NCBI GenBank assembly: GCA_047974745.1
Contig: JBKECO010000004.1
Location: 1 to 64,000 of the forward strand
DNA from: JBKECO01 sp047974745
GTDB taxonomy: Bacteria; Bacillota; Clostridia; Lachnospirales; Lachnospiraceae
Direction of reading: 5' to 3'
Length of the DNA stretch: 64,000 nucleotides
Shown here: one piece after another, positions 26,954-35,995 of the stretch
Layout of the letters: the number at the start of each line of letters is the position of its first letter
Position numbering within the stretch: position 1 is the first letter of the stretch
The notes under the pieces: model-generated
Told to the model about the DNA's origin: nothing
Databases searched by the model: none
What the model saw: the letters and a program-made list of their open reading frames with translations, nothing else
Program-made: the position numbers and the translations under genes

Positions 26954-28401
26954 GCACACTTAATTTAACGCTTTTGACAGACTTATATGAAATGACAATG
27001 ATGCAGGGATATTTTAAATCCGGCAATCACAGTGTCGTGGTTTTTGATGCTTTTTACAGAAACAATCCATGTGAGGGAGGATACGCAGTCTGTGCCGGTC
27101 TAGACCAGGTCATCGACTATGTGAAAAATCTGCATTTTTCGGAGGATGATCTTGCCTATCTGAGGAGCCTGAAGATCTTTGACGAAGATTTTCTCGCCTA
27201 TCTTTCAGAATTTCACTTTTCCGGCGATATTTACGCCATACCAGAAGGAAGCCTGATCTTTCCCCGTGAGCCTATTATAAAAGTCATCGCTCCAATCATG
27301 GAGGCTCAGCTCTTAGAGACCGCTATCTTAAATATTATCAACCACCAGAGTCTTATCGCTACGAAAGCTGCGAGGGTCTGCTATGCTGCCAAAGGAGATG
27401 GTGTTATGGAATTTGGTCTGCGTCGTGCTCAGGGTCCTGATTCAGGAATATATGGTGCCAGAGCGGCTATCATTGGAGGTTGCCGCGGCACATCCAATGT
27501 ATTGGCAGGACGTTTATTCGATGTCCCTGTACTTGGTACTCATGCGCACAGCTGGATCATGAGCTTTTCAGATGAATATACAGCATTTAAGACTTATGCC
27601 GATCTTTACCCAAACACCTGCACACTTCTGGTAGATACCTATGATACACTAAAATCTGGTATTCCAAATGCAATCAGGGTATTTCAGGAAATGAAAAATG
27701 CCGGTATCAAGTCCAACTTTTATGGCATTCGTATGGATAGCGGGGATCTCGCCTATCTTTCAAAAAAGGCACGAAAAATGCTGGATGAGGCTGGATTTGA
27801 GGATGCTGTCATTTCTGCTTCGAATGATCTGGATGAGCATCTGATTGAAAGCCTGAAAATACAAGGTGCCCAAATCACCTCGTGGGGTGTGGGCACACAT
27901 TTGATCACTTCAAAGGATAATCCTGCTTTTGGCGGTGTCTATAAGCTTGCTGCAATACAAAATACATCCGGTGAATTCGTTCCAAAGATCAAGCTCTCTG
28001 AGAATACAGAAAAAGTCACAAATCCCGGCAACAAAACAATTTTCAGGATATACGATAAAGAATCAAATAAGATCCGGGCAGATCTGATCTGTCTTGTAGG
28101 AGAAGTCTTTGATACTGAAAAAGATCTCGTCCTTTTTGACTCCAACGAACCTTGGAAAAAAACCAGGCTCCACGGTGGCACTTTTATCATGAAAGAAATG
28201 CTGGTTCCGGTATTTATTGGCGGTAATTGTATTTATACATCTCCATCAGTTCGGGAGATCCGAGATATCTGTACCGCAGAAAAAGATACGATCTGGGATG
28301 AAACAAAACGTTTTGTGAACCCTGCTGAAATCTATGTCGATCTTTCTGATGAACTTTATAAAATGAAACGGAACCTTCTTAATCAGATGAACATGGTCTA
28401 A
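26950..28401 (+). CDS. pncB: Nicotinate phosphoribosyltransferase
   Basis: Converts nicotinate, PRPP and ATP to nicotinate mononucleotide in the Preiss-Handler branch of NAD salvage. The 483-residue form begins with the typical LLTDLYEMTMMQGYF. FGLRRAQGPDSG and VLGTHAHSWIMSF surround the active site, and FYGIRMDSGDLAYLSKKARKML and SWGVGTHLITS form the phosphoribosyl-binding part. It is a single-gene unit with a clear promoter. NiaR, encoded at 11313-11858, is a plausible regulator. The start codon overlaps the stop of a nine-codon leader ORF. Confidence 0.96.
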   Translation: MSTLNLTLLTDLYEMTMMQGYFKSGNHSVVVFDAFYRNNPCEGGYAVCAGLDQVIDYVKNLHFSEDDLAYLRSLKIFDEDFLAYLSEFHFSGDIYAIPEGSLIFPREPIIKVIAPIMEAQLLETAILNIINHQSLIATKAARVCYAAKGDGVMEFGLRRAQGPDSGIYGARAAIIGGCRGTSNVLAGRLFDVPVLGTHAHSWIMSFSDEYTAFKTYADLYPNTCTLLVDTYDTLKSGIPNAIRVFQEMKNAGIKSNFYGIRMDSGDLAYLSKKARKMLDEAGFEDAVISASNDLDEHLIESLKIQGAQITSWGVGTHLITSKDNPAFGGVYKLAAIQNTSGEFVPKIKLSENTEKVTNPGNKTIFRIYDKESNKIRADLICLVGEVFDTEKDLVLFDSNEPWKKTRLHGGTFIMKEMLVPVFIGGNCIYTSPSVREIRDICTAEKDTIWDETKRFVNPAEIYVDLSDELYKMKRNLLNQMNMV

Positions 28402-28452
28402 TCTGTTCATAGTCTGATCTGTATCTGTTCTGATCTGAATATAGTCTGATCT

Positions 28453-29469
28453 TTAATTAAATCCTATCACCTTCTGGGAAAGCTTATAAGCTGCGATGGA
28501 AATTCGTCTTCCGCTCTTTCCCGGGAGGTGCAGGGTATTCCCCATGATTCCGGTGCGAAGTCTGTGGAAAAGTCGGATATCCTGCTTCTTGATATATTTC
28601 CAAAGCTCTCTTTTTTTGTCTAAATGTTCCTGGGAACCACCACGAATCAGCATCACTGTTGAAATGACCGTGATTATCTCAAGATAGTTGAACATATAGG
28701 AGCGAAGCTTCTTATTTGGAATTTTCCATAGATCATATGCATCCACCATCATCTTATTCACAAGGATCTGCTGGTCGATTCGGGTAATCATGACATTTTC
28801 ATTCACTGACTGATCTTCTCGACCAATATAGTATCTGTAGAAATCCACATCTAAGTAATAGATTTTCTTCACAGAAGGCAGTGGTTGATATACGAACAGA
28901 TTATCCACATAAAAAGTATGTTCTGGCAGCTTTAATCCACATTCTTGGAGAAGCTCGGTGCGATAGATCACGGAATGCATCAGGATATATTGTCCTTTTA
29001 GGAACCATCTGATATCGCTCCAGCCAAAAATCATCTCCTGCGGAAGCGTATTGATGTAACGCATAACTTTCTTGTTCTTTACACCCTCTTTTTCATAAAC
29101 GAAGTTTGACACCATCATATCCAGATTCGATCCACTCCGTGTAAGCTCACGAAGCTTATTCAAAATCTCCATGTACGCTGAATAGTCAACCCAGTCATCA
29201 CTGTCTACAACTTTCAAGTAGAGTCCTGTGGCATTTGCGATCCCTGTATTTACTGCTCCGCCGTGTCCGGCATTCTGTTGATGAATTGCTCTGATGATCG
29301 TTGGGTAATGTTTTACATACGAATCTGCGATCTCCTTGGTCATATCCTTTGATCCGTCATTGATGATCAGTATCTCCACATCCTCACCACCTGGTAGTAA
29401 TGATTTGATACACTTTTCCATATAATCTTCAGAATTGTAACATGGTACTACAAAAGACAATAACTTCAT
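28453..29469 (-). CDS. Family 2 glycosyltransferase
   Basis: A 338-residue GT-A-fold glycosyltransferase. The N terminus has FVVPCYNSEDYMEKCIKSLL and ILIINDGSKDMT for the nucleotide sugar, and KVVDSDDWVD holds the DxD metal site. The C-terminal half is helical without clear membrane segments. It probably adds a sugar to a cell-surface polysaccharide or to a lipid carrier. It is 3 bases behind glf on the same strand, so galactofuranose transfer is a reasonable guess, not shown by the sequence. Confidence 0.88.
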   Translation of the reverse strand: MKLLSFVVPCYNSEDYMEKCIKSLLPGGEDVEILIINDGSKDMTKEIADSYVKHYPTIIRAIHQQNAGHGGAVNTGIANATGLYLKVVDSDDWVDYSAYMEILNKLRELTRSGSNLDMMVSNFVYEKEGVKNKKVMRYINTLPQEMIFGWSDIRWFLKGQYILMHSVIYRTELLQECGLKLPEHTFYVDNLFVYQPLPSVKKIYYLDVDFYRYYIGREDQSVNENVMITRIDQQILVNKMMVDAYDLWKIPNKKLRSYMFNYLEIITVISTVMLIRGGSQEHLDKKRELWKYIKKQDIRLFHRLRTGIMGNTLHLPGKSGRRISIAAYKLSQKVIGFN

Positions 29470-29472
29470 TTC

Positions 29473-30633
29473 TTATCCCTCTTTTTCTGATATAACCTGC
29501 TCCGCCAGTTCCAACGCCTTTTTTGCAATCGCATCCATATTGTAATATTTATATTCAGCCAGTCTCCCTAGTAAATGCAGCCTGCTATATTTTGCCGCTT
29601 CCTCTTTGTACTTTTCATACTGGCTTTGATTCTTGGCATTATTGATCGCATAATATGGAATCTCACCCTCTGCGCCTGTATATGCGAAAGGAAACTCCTT
29701 TACAATCGTAGTGCCAGCTGTCAGACTCTGACCTGTAAGATATTTGAATTCCGTAATTCTGGTAAACTCCTCGGTCTGGGTATAATTCACGACACTTCTT
29801 CCCTGATAGCTTTCCTGATCAAAATGTTCAAATTGAAATCTCAAAGACCTATAAGGCAGCCTGTTGTAGCTGTAACCGAACAGATCATCGATTGCTCCGG
29901 TATAAAATACCTTTCCTGTATATTCTTCCTCTTCAAAATATATGGTTCCATTTTGAAAACGCAGTACCTCTTTGGCATCCACTCCTGTTCTCAGAGTGAT
30001 ATTGTCATGGGCGAGCATCCTTTCAAAAAGAGGTGTATATCCGTCCTTTGGCATACCCTGATACCTATCCTGGAAGTATCGGTTATCCGTTGAGATCAGA
30101 ACCGGAACTCTTGCTGTGACACCTGGATCGATTTCCTCTGGAGTCTGTCCCCATTGCTTCATTGTATAGTATAAAAAAACTTTTTCGTAAACAAAGTCCG
30201 CTATCGCTTTGATCTGCGGATCCTCATTTTCACGTAATTGCATGATAGGAACACGGCTTCCTTCACCGTATGCTGCAATCAGCTTTCTCGTAAGTTCTCT
30301 AGCTTTTTCTTCAGAAAATACAAGCTTAAGGGTGTTTAGGTTAAATGGGATCGGAATCAGTTTGCCATCGACACAGGCTGCGACTTCGTGACCGAACAAG
30401 TACCATTCGGTAAATCTTGAAAAATACTGAAATACCTCTTCTTCGTTCGTATGAAAAATATGTGGACCGTATTCGTGAATCAGAATCCCATATTCATCCG
30501 GTTCGTCATAACAGTTTCCACCAATGTGATTTCTTTTCTCGAGTAATAGAACCTTTTCATCTGCCTCTTCAGCAAGCTTTCTGGCAAGTACACTTCCTGC
30601 AACACCTGCCCCTATGATAATGCTTTTGTACAT
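29473..30633 (-). CDS. glf: UDP-galactopyranose mutase
   Basis: A flavoenzyme of about 386 residues that converts UDP-galactopyranose to UDP-galactofuranose for surface glycans. The FAD-binding N terminus reads IIGAGVAGSVLARKLAEE, followed by KRNHIGGNCYDE and YGPHIFHTN, all typical of Glf. The start at ATG 30633 follows GGAGGT; a 20-residue extension lacks a ribosome site. It is cotranscribed with a GT2 glycosyltransferase and stands outside any larger polysaccharide cluster. Confidence 0.95.
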   Translation of the reverse strand: MYKSIIIGAGVAGSVLARKLAEEADEKVLLLEKRNHIGGNCYDEPDEYGILIHEYGPHIFHTNEEEVFQYFSRFTEWYLFGHEVAACVDGKLIPIPFNLNTLKLVFSEEKARELTRKLIAAYGEGSRVPIMQLRENEDPQIKAIADFVYEKVFLYYTMKQWGQTPEEIDPGVTARVPVLISTDNRYFQDRYQGMPKDGYTPLFERMLAHDNITLRTGVDAKEVLRFQNGTIYFEEEEYTGKVFYTGAIDDLFGYSYNRLPYRSLRFQFEHFDQESYQGRSVVNYTQTEEFTRITEFKYLTGQSLTAGTTIVKEFPFAYTGAEGEIPYYAINNAKNQSQYEKYKEEAAKYSRLHLLGRLAEYKYYNMDAIAKKALELAEQVISEKEG

Positions 30634-30959
30634 ATAATCGACCTCCAATATTTGCAACATTTTAATTATACACGTTTTTGGAAAAATAGCCAAATCATTT
30701 GTCCCTATAAAACATACTCCAGAAAATATGTATTCACGTTCATATTTTATTTACAAAATTCTCATATTATGAACATATGCACTTCATATCTTGCGAATAT
30801 AATCAATTTATAGTCAAACAACGAACAACGCAATACAGAATGAGCAATCATTTTAACAATATTTTTTTCATACCTTGCTTACGAGCAAGGTTCCTCCCAC
30901 TTAATAGTGAGTTGCTTCACTTTTAATAAATCTTTTTCATATGAATGGCCGGTGAGAAA

Positions 30960-32069
30960 TCACCGGCTCCCTCTTTGTCCATCGATTCTGGCCGCATCCA
31001 TTCCATGTCGAATCTGCAACAACTCTGCATATGCAGAAAATGCAGAAGGAATGGGATAGTGATCTTTAAAATCTGAAATTTCAGCTAAAATATACTTTTT
31101 TTCTTCCTCCTCGCTCAATGCTTCTACTCGAATCAAATAGCCTTTCATCTGCCATTCGACATGGGAAAAAATGTGCTTTGCATCTGCTGTCTGCTGGATC
31201 TGAAGGGGTCGAAGCTCCATTTCTCCTATCATCTGCAGAACCTCCTCTTCACTTCTAAATCCATTCAGATTGACGAACTCATATAATCCGGCCAGCAAGC
31301 CTTTCGTTGGTCTTTTGTTCAGTAAGATACGATCTCCATCGCGTATCAAAAGTATGGTGTGCTCCTCTACTCTTCTCTTCCCACTCTTACTTTTAACAGG
31401 GATTCTGGAAAAAGCTTGATTCTCTTTTGTTAAGCACAATGTATGCAATGGACATTGTTCACATTTCGGAGCACCATTCGGAATACAGATCATCGCTCCA
31501 AGCTCCATCAGCGCCTGATTAAAGCCCGAGGCCTCCGGGGGCATGATCTCCAAGAGCTGCTGCTCCATATTCTTTTTTACAGCAGCGCTCAAGATATCCC
31601 TGTCATCCATGGAAACTCGCGAAATTACGCGAAGTACATTGCCATCCACAGCAGGCACAGCTTTCCCATAAGCAATAGAAGCTATGGCACCCGCTGTATA
31701 GCTGCCGATTCCCTTGAGAGAGATCAGCTGCTCGTATTCTCTTGGCAGAGTCCCATTGTATTGATCCATGATCTGTCTTGCTGCCAGCTGCATATTTCGG
31801 ACACGATTGTAATAGCCAAGACCCTCCCATAGCTTCAGCAGCTTTTCCTCCTCACATTCAGCCAGCTCCTTTACTCCGGGGAGCGCCTGTACAAAACGCT
31901 CAAAATACGGCTTGACTGCCTCAACCCTTGTCTGCTGAAGCATGATTTCAGATACCCAGACTCGATAGGGCGATGGGTCTGCCCGCCAGGGAAGAATTCG
32001 GGCATGTTGAAAAAACCAGTCAAGTAATGGTTCTATAATATGTTTCAATTCATAATCTTCGATATTCAT
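30960..32069 (-). CDS. mutY: A/G-specific adenine DNA glycosylase
   Basis: Base-excision repair enzyme of about 369 residues that removes adenine opposite 8-oxoguanine. The HhH-GPD domain has LISLKGIGSYTAGAIASIAYG and the catalytic aspartate in PAVDGNVLRV. The 4Fe-4S cluster ligands follow as C-x6-C-x2-C-x5-C (CIPNGAPKCEQCPLHTLC). The C-terminal third is the NUDIX-like 8-oxoG recognition domain. I start at ATG 32069, preceded by GAGAGGTG. It is a single gene, divergent from the crotonase gene. Confidence 0.95.
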   Translation of the reverse strand: MNIEDYELKHIIEPLLDWFFQHARILPWRADPSPYRVWVSEIMLQQTRVEAVKPYFERFVQALPGVKELAECEEEKLLKLWEGLGYYNRVRNMQLAARQIMDQYNGTLPREYEQLISLKGIGSYTAGAIASIAYGKAVPAVDGNVLRVISRVSMDDRDILSAAVKKNMEQQLLEIMPPEASGFNQALMELGAMICIPNGAPKCEQCPLHTLCLTKENQAFSRIPVKSKSGKRRVEEHTILLIRDGDRILLNKRPTKGLLAGLYEFVNLNGFRSEEEVLQMIGEMELRPLQIQQTADAKHIFSHVEWQMKGYLIRVEALSEEEEKKYILAEISDFKDHYPIPSAFSAYAELLQIRHGMDAARIDGQRGSR

Positions 32070-32130
32070 AGGTTCACCTCTCCCCTCTATCATACATCAC
32101 CTTTTTATAAAATATAAAAGAATTTTTTCA

Positions 32131-32160
32131 TAAAAGTTTGATAAAATATTGTCAAACTTT
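32131..32160. promoter_or_regulatory. Perfect inverted repeat over the crotonase promoter
   Basis: AAAAGTTTGA and TCAAACTTTT, with a 10-base gap, are exact inverted repeats and overlap the -35 box of the crotonase gene. The site lies between divergent genes, so a terminator role is unlikely and a repressor operator is possible. Confidence 0.5.
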
Positions 32161-32177
32161 TTTATAAGGTGTATAAT
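32149..32177 (+). promoter_or_regulatory. Promoter of the crotonase gene
   Basis: TTGTCA, a 17-base spacer and a perfect TATAAT; AGGAGG at 32213-32218 then serves the ATG at 32227. Confidence 0.7.
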
Positions 32178-32226
32178 GAACCAAAATGAGTAACAATCAT
32201 ACATAGTCAAACAGGAGGTTTCAAAC

Positions 32227-33021
32227 ATGAATAACCTAACATTAGAAGTTGCTGATGAGATCGCGGTTCTTAAAATAGTAAGACCTGCTGCGCTGAATGC
32301 ATTAAATACAGAGACTCTTGGTGAGCTCAATCAGATCCTGACCGAAATCGAGGCCAGAGATGATATTAAAGTTGTAATACTGACGGGAGGCCCAGATAAG
32401 AAGGGCAATGAATTTAAATCCTTTGTAGCAGGTGCAGATATTTCAGAAATGGTCAATTTTGATGCAGCACAGGCACGGGAATTTGGAATGAAAGCCTCCG
32501 AACCATTCTTTAAATTATCAAATATGAGACAGGTTACCATCGCTGCCGTGAATGGATTCGCATTGGGTGGCGGCTGTGAGATCTCTATGGCATGTGATAT
32601 TCGAATCGCATCCGATAACGCACTGTTCGGACAGCCAGAGGTCGGTCTTGGGATCATACCAGGTTTTGGCGGAACACAAAGACTAGCAAGACTTGTAGGA
32701 CTTGGTCGCGCCAAAGAGCTGGTCTTTACCTGCGATACCGTTGATGCAGCAGAGGCTTACCGGATCGGACTGATCAATAAAGTTACCACGAAGGAAGAAT
32801 TAATGAGTGCAGCATTCGACATGGCTAAGAAGATCCTGTCAAAGGGCAGTTTTGCAGTGTCTCTTGCAAAGGCAGCCATCAACAATGGATATGATATGGA
32901 TATTGCAAATGCAGTTGAAATGGAAGCAAATCTATTTGGCATCTCTTGCTCGACCCATGACAAAACAGAAGGAATGACCGCATTCCTGGAAAGACGTTCC
33001 GCTGACCTGACAGATTTTTAA
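32227..33021 (+). CDS. Enoyl-CoA hydratase (crotonase family)
   Basis: A 264-residue crotonase-fold enzyme. Both catalytic glutamates of the hydratases are present: E118 in LGGGCEISMACD and E138 in FGQPEVGLG. The oxyanion-hole segment FVAGADISEM is near residue 67. This fits 3-hydroxybutyryl-CoA dehydratase (crt) of butyrate formation, but the usual partners (bcd, etfAB, hbd, thl) are not next to it, so the exact acyl-CoA substrate is not certain. It is a single gene with a strong promoter, an inverted repeat over that promoter and a clear terminator. Confidence 0.88.
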   Translation: MNNLTLEVADEIAVLKIVRPAALNALNTETLGELNQILTEIEARDDIKVVILTGGPDKKGNEFKSFVAGADISEMVNFDAAQAREFGMKASEPFFKLSNMRQVTIAAVNGFALGGGCEISMACDIRIASDNALFGQPEVGLGIIPGFGGTQRLARLVGLGRAKELVFTCDTVDAAEAYRIGLINKVTTKEELMSAAFDMAKKILSKGSFAVSLAKAAINNGYDMDIANAVEMEANLFGISCSTHDKTEGMTAFLERRSADLTDF

Positions 33022-33091
33022 ATTTTGTCAGTGCTTTGGTTCTAAAATTACTATCTCCTTACACACACATATAAATAGATAGAAAAAGGGT

Positions 33092-33120
33092 AACCAGATT
33101 ATTTCTGGTTTCTTTTTTTT
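33092..33120 (+). terminator. Terminator after the crotonase gene
   Basis: AACCAGA and TCTGGTT form a stem followed by TCTTTTTTTT. Confidence 0.85.
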
Positions 33121-33192
33121 GCAATTCAACTTGACTATTCGTGCCAAGTATTCTAGGATAGGTACAGAAAATCAGAATGAAAGGTGCACAAC

Positions 33193-33999
33193 ATGAATAG
33201 AAATATTGGCTTTATTGGTGCAGGCAACATGGGAAAAGCCATGATCAAAGGCTTTCTGTCGTCTGGCATCTGTACAAGTGACCAGCTGATCGTAAGTGAT
33301 CAGAATACTATATTTTTAGAGGAGCTCTCCAACGAATTCTCTATTGAGACCACCAGGGACAACAAAGTGACGGCCCAGTCTGCCAATTTCCTGATTCTGG
33401 CAGTGAAGCCCCAGTTATATGAATTGGTAATTTCCGAAATCAGAGATGTTATTTCAAACAATACTGTGATTGTTTCCATTGCGGCAGGTCTGAAAATGGC
33501 ACAGATTGTGACCTGGTTCCAAAGACCGGTGAAACTCATTCGAATCATGCCAAATACACCAGCTATGGTATTAGAAGCAATGTCTGCTATTGTTCCTGGT
33601 TCTGATGTGACCGAGGACGAACTTTGCTATGTTCTGCAGTTATTCCAAAGCATTGGCAGAGCTGAAGTCGTGTCCGAGTCTTTAATGGATACCGTTACCG
33701 GAGTCAGCGGTTCCTCTCCTGCCTACGTTTATCTGTTTATAGAAGCTATGGCAGATGCAGCCGTTGCCGATGGAATGCCAAGGGATAAAGCTTATACCTT
33801 TGCAGCACAGTCTGTACTTGGAGCAGCAAAAATGGTATTGGCGACTGGTCAGCACCCCGGACAGCTAAAGGATGCTGTTTGTTCGCCTGGCGGTACTACA
33901 ATTGAAGCAGTCACCATTCTGGAAGAGAAGGGTCTGCGAAGCGCAGTCATTTGTGCACAACGCGCCTGCGTAAATAAATCCCGTGATCTGGGTAAATAG
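33193..33999 (+). CDS. proC: Pyrroline-5-carboxylate reductase
   Basis: Last step of proline synthesis, reducing pyrroline-5-carboxylate with NAD(P)H. The protein has about 268 residues. The Rossmann start is IGFIGAGNMGKAMIKGFL; RIMPNTPAMV and the C-terminal dimerisation helix region with SGSSPAYVYLFIEAMADAAV and CSPGGTTIEAV complete the family pattern. I prefer ATG at 33193 because GAAAGG is 8 bases upstream; a GTG nine bases earlier is in frame but overlaps that site. It is a single-gene unit. Confidence 0.95.
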   Translation: MNRNIGFIGAGNMGKAMIKGFLSSGICTSDQLIVSDQNTIFLEELSNEFSIETTRDNKVTAQSANFLILAVKPQLYELVISEIRDVISNNTVIVSIAAGLKMAQIVTWFQRPVKLIRIMPNTPAMVLEAMSAIVPGSDVTEDELCYVLQLFQSIGRAEVVSESLMDTVTGVSGSSPAYVYLFIEAMADAAVADGMPRDKAYTFAAQSVLGAAKMVLATGQHPGQLKDAVCSPGGTTIEAVTILEEKGLRSAVICAQRACVNKSRDLGK

Positions 34000-34019
34000 A
34001 CCCTGTGACCTTGGCAAAT

Positions 34020-34047
34020 AAAAAGCAGCCACAATGGGCTACTTTCT
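34020..34047. terminator. Bidirectional terminator between proC and the dehydrogenase gene
   Basis: On the minus strand AGTAGCC pairs with GGCTGCT (one G-U pair) before TTTTTATTT; it overlaps the stop codon of the dehydrogenase gene. Confidence 0.65.
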
Positions 34048-34974
34048 AAAGTCAAATCCTGATTTAAAAGCATTCGATGAGAATGCTTTTTTAAATTCTG
34101 ATAAATCATAGGTCTCAATATCAGGAAAGGTAACATATCCTTTTTTCAAAAGATTTAGTGTTGGTTCAAAGGGACCGCAGCGACTGCCGGTAATTGTAAT
34201 CTCATTAACGACATAATAGCTCATGTCCAATTCCACTTTTCCGGCATAGGTACTTTTTATGATGATCGTTCCTCTTTTTTTCACCATTTGTGTTGCAGTC
34301 AGAATTCCGCTTTTAGATCCTGTCGCATCTATCACAATATCATATCCCTCCGGAACGATCTGCGTCGTAACGTCAGCAAAACTAGAAAACAGGGCAAGCT
34401 TATCCTCATGTCTCCCGGTAACTGTCAGGCTGGCGCCTGTCAGAGCAATGACCTGTGCGATCATCAATGCAAGTCGTCCATCTCCAAGCACAGCGATCTT
34501 CTTATCCGGATCAATATGGATCAGAGACGGAATTTCAAGTGCTGCCGCAAGCGGCTCAGTAAAAATGGCATGTTCCGCACAAAGACCATCCGGTACGACA
34601 TGCAGAAGATCTGTTTCGATGGTCATGTATTCAGCAAAACATCCATCCTTTTTCTCGATACCGATCACACGGCGGCTGTTGCAATGCTTGCTAAGTCCGG
34701 ATCTGCAGTATTTACATTTTCCACAGCCTGCATTGAGTTCTCCTGCCACACGTTCACCAACCAGTGAAGGATCCGGGGATGTAACAACAACACCAATGAA
34801 TTCATGTCCCATCACACCTGTAAAGTCCGGCTTGTACCCTTTCAGGATTTCCTTGTCTGTATTACAGATTGCTGCCAATTCGATTTTAACGAGACTTTCT
34901 GTTTCAGTCGGTTCGGGCATCTTATAGTCTTGTCTATATTCAGCTTCTTTACCATTAAAGTAGATCGCCTTCAT
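34039..34974 (-). CDS. Zinc-dependent medium-chain alcohol dehydrogenase family protein
   Basis: A 311-residue MDR-superfamily oxidoreductase, shorter than the usual 340-350. Catalytic-zinc ligands lie in ICNTDKE and GHEFIGVV; structural-zinc cysteines are in CGKCKYCRSGLSKHC. The nucleotide fold is IAVLGDGRLALMIAQVIAL, where the usual GxGxxG is relaxed. The substrate cannot be inferred; threonine- or sorbitol-dehydrogenase-like functions are possible. It is the last gene of the long minus-strand run that starts with tig, 36 bases after the DUF4250 gene. Placement after zinc-uptake genes may be chance. Confidence 0.86.
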   Translation of the reverse strand: MKAIYFNGKEAEYRQDYKMPEPTETESLVKIELAAICNTDKEILKGYKPDFTGVMGHEFIGVVVTSPDPSLVGERVAGELNAGCGKCKYCRSGLSKHCNSRRVIGIEKKDGCFAEYMTIETDLLHVVPDGLCAEHAIFTEPLAAALEIPSLIHIDPDKKIAVLGDGRLALMIAQVIALTGASLTVTGRHEDKLALFSSFADVTTQIVPEGYDIVIDATGSKSGILTATQMVKKRGTIIIKSTYAGKVELDMSYYVVNEITITGSRCGPFEPTLNLLKKGYVTFPDIETYDLSEFKKAFSSNAFKSGFDFRK

Positions 34975-35010
34975 ATCACATCACCTTTCTTCTTAAGTAT
35001 GGAGACTGTA

Positions 35011-35193
35011 TTATTTGAACTGGTTATGGAGCTCATCATATCTGTAGTCGATCGTACTCAGTTTTTCAATAATCTCATTGCAATTTAACGCTTTGACCAG
35101 GCACATTTCCTCAAAGGATTCATAGTGATCTCGCAGTTGTGCATTCACATAGCTCAGAAGTATTGCCGGATCATTTGGTAATTTATATTCCAT
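35011..35193 (-). CDS. DUF4250 domain protein
   Basis: A 60-residue protein that fits DUF4250, a short soluble family in Firmicutes and Bacteroidetes. The pattern LPNDPAILLSYVNAQLRDHY followed by a short helix pair and YRYDELHNQF is characteristic. Function unknown. It lies 18 bases behind the parvulin gene on the same strand, so they are probably cotranscribed. Confidence 0.78.
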   Translation of the reverse strand: MEYKLPNDPAILLSYVNAQLRDHYESFEEMCLVKALNCNEIIEKLSTIDYRYDELHNQFK

Positions 35194-35211
35194 TTTACGT
35201 CCTCATCAGAG

Positions 35212-35961
35212 TTATGCATCTTTTCTTTCAACACCGTATTTGGACTCCAGCTCTTTGACCTTATTCATATATGCGTTCTGTTTCTTCTGCTGAAGGATCT
35301 GCTCCGTCAGTTTCTCTTTTTGTTCTTCCAGTGTCTGTATCTGTGCTTCCTTTTTCTCGACTACCAGAATCAGGTGATATCCGAAATTCGTCTTTACCGG
35401 TCCAGTGAGTGCACCTATTTCTGAGGAAAAAGCGGCTGCTTCGAACTCTGGAACCATCTGACCCTTAGAAAATAAGCCAAGATCTCCGCCTCTGTCTTTG
35501 GATGGGCAGGTGGAATATTCCTTTGCTGCATCTTCAAAAGATTTTCCTTCTTCGATTTCCTTTGCGATCTTTTCTGCTGTATCGAGTGCATCCACCAAAA
35601 TATGTTTTGCTCTGACCTGTTCCCCAGTCATAAACTTTTCTTTGTTCGCTTCGTAGTATGCTGTTACTTCATCATTTTCAACTGTTACTTGTTCGATCAC
35701 ACTCGTAGCTGCCATGTGACTTTCAAGTTCCCGTTCCATTCTCGCCAGCATTTCCTTATATTCCGATGATTCTTTTATCTTTTCATCCTCTGCCATTTTT
35801 GCAAAAAGGTGAAATCCGATCAGCTGTTCCAGTAAATCTGATTTTGCATTCGGATCAGAGAGATAGATCTGCTGCTCTGGTGGATAATTTGCAATTACAG
35901 CATTCAATTCAGATTCAGTGATTTCGTGTCCTGCAGACACTGCTAAAATTTTTTCGTTCAC
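35212..35961 (-). CDS. Cytosolic parvulin-type peptidyl-prolyl isomerase
   Basis: A 249-residue PpiC/rotamase protein. The N-terminal helical SurA-like part (residues of about 1-110) precedes the parvulin domain (about 115-205) with VRAKHILVDALDTAEKI, CPSKDRGGDLGLFSKGQMVPEFE and TNFGYHLILV. A charged coiled-coil tail follows. It has no signal peptide or lipobox, unlike PrsA, so it is a cytosolic chaperone or isomerase. It follows the zinc ABC genes in the run that begins with tig, clpP and clpX, which supports a protein-folding role. Confidence 0.9.
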   Translation of the reverse strand: MNEKILAVSAGHEITESELNAVIANYPPEQQIYLSDPNAKSDLLEQLIGFHLFAKMAEDEKIKESSEYKEMLARMERELESHMAATSVIEQVTVENDEVTAYYEANKEKFMTGEQVRAKHILVDALDTAEKIAKEIEEGKSFEDAAKEYSTCPSKDRGGDLGLFSKGQMVPEFEAAAFSSEIGALTGPVKTNFGYHLILVVEKKEAQIQTLEEQKEKLTEQILQQKKQNAYMNKVKELESKYGVERKDA

Positions 35962-35995
35962 GATAGAACTCCTTTATACTATGATTTGTCAGTAG

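Noticed and set aside
30873..30968. Terminator hairpins after mutY
   Set aside because: CCTTGC/GCAAGG and GCCGGTGA/TCACCGGC stems exist but lack a T-run on the mutY strand, so I do not call them.
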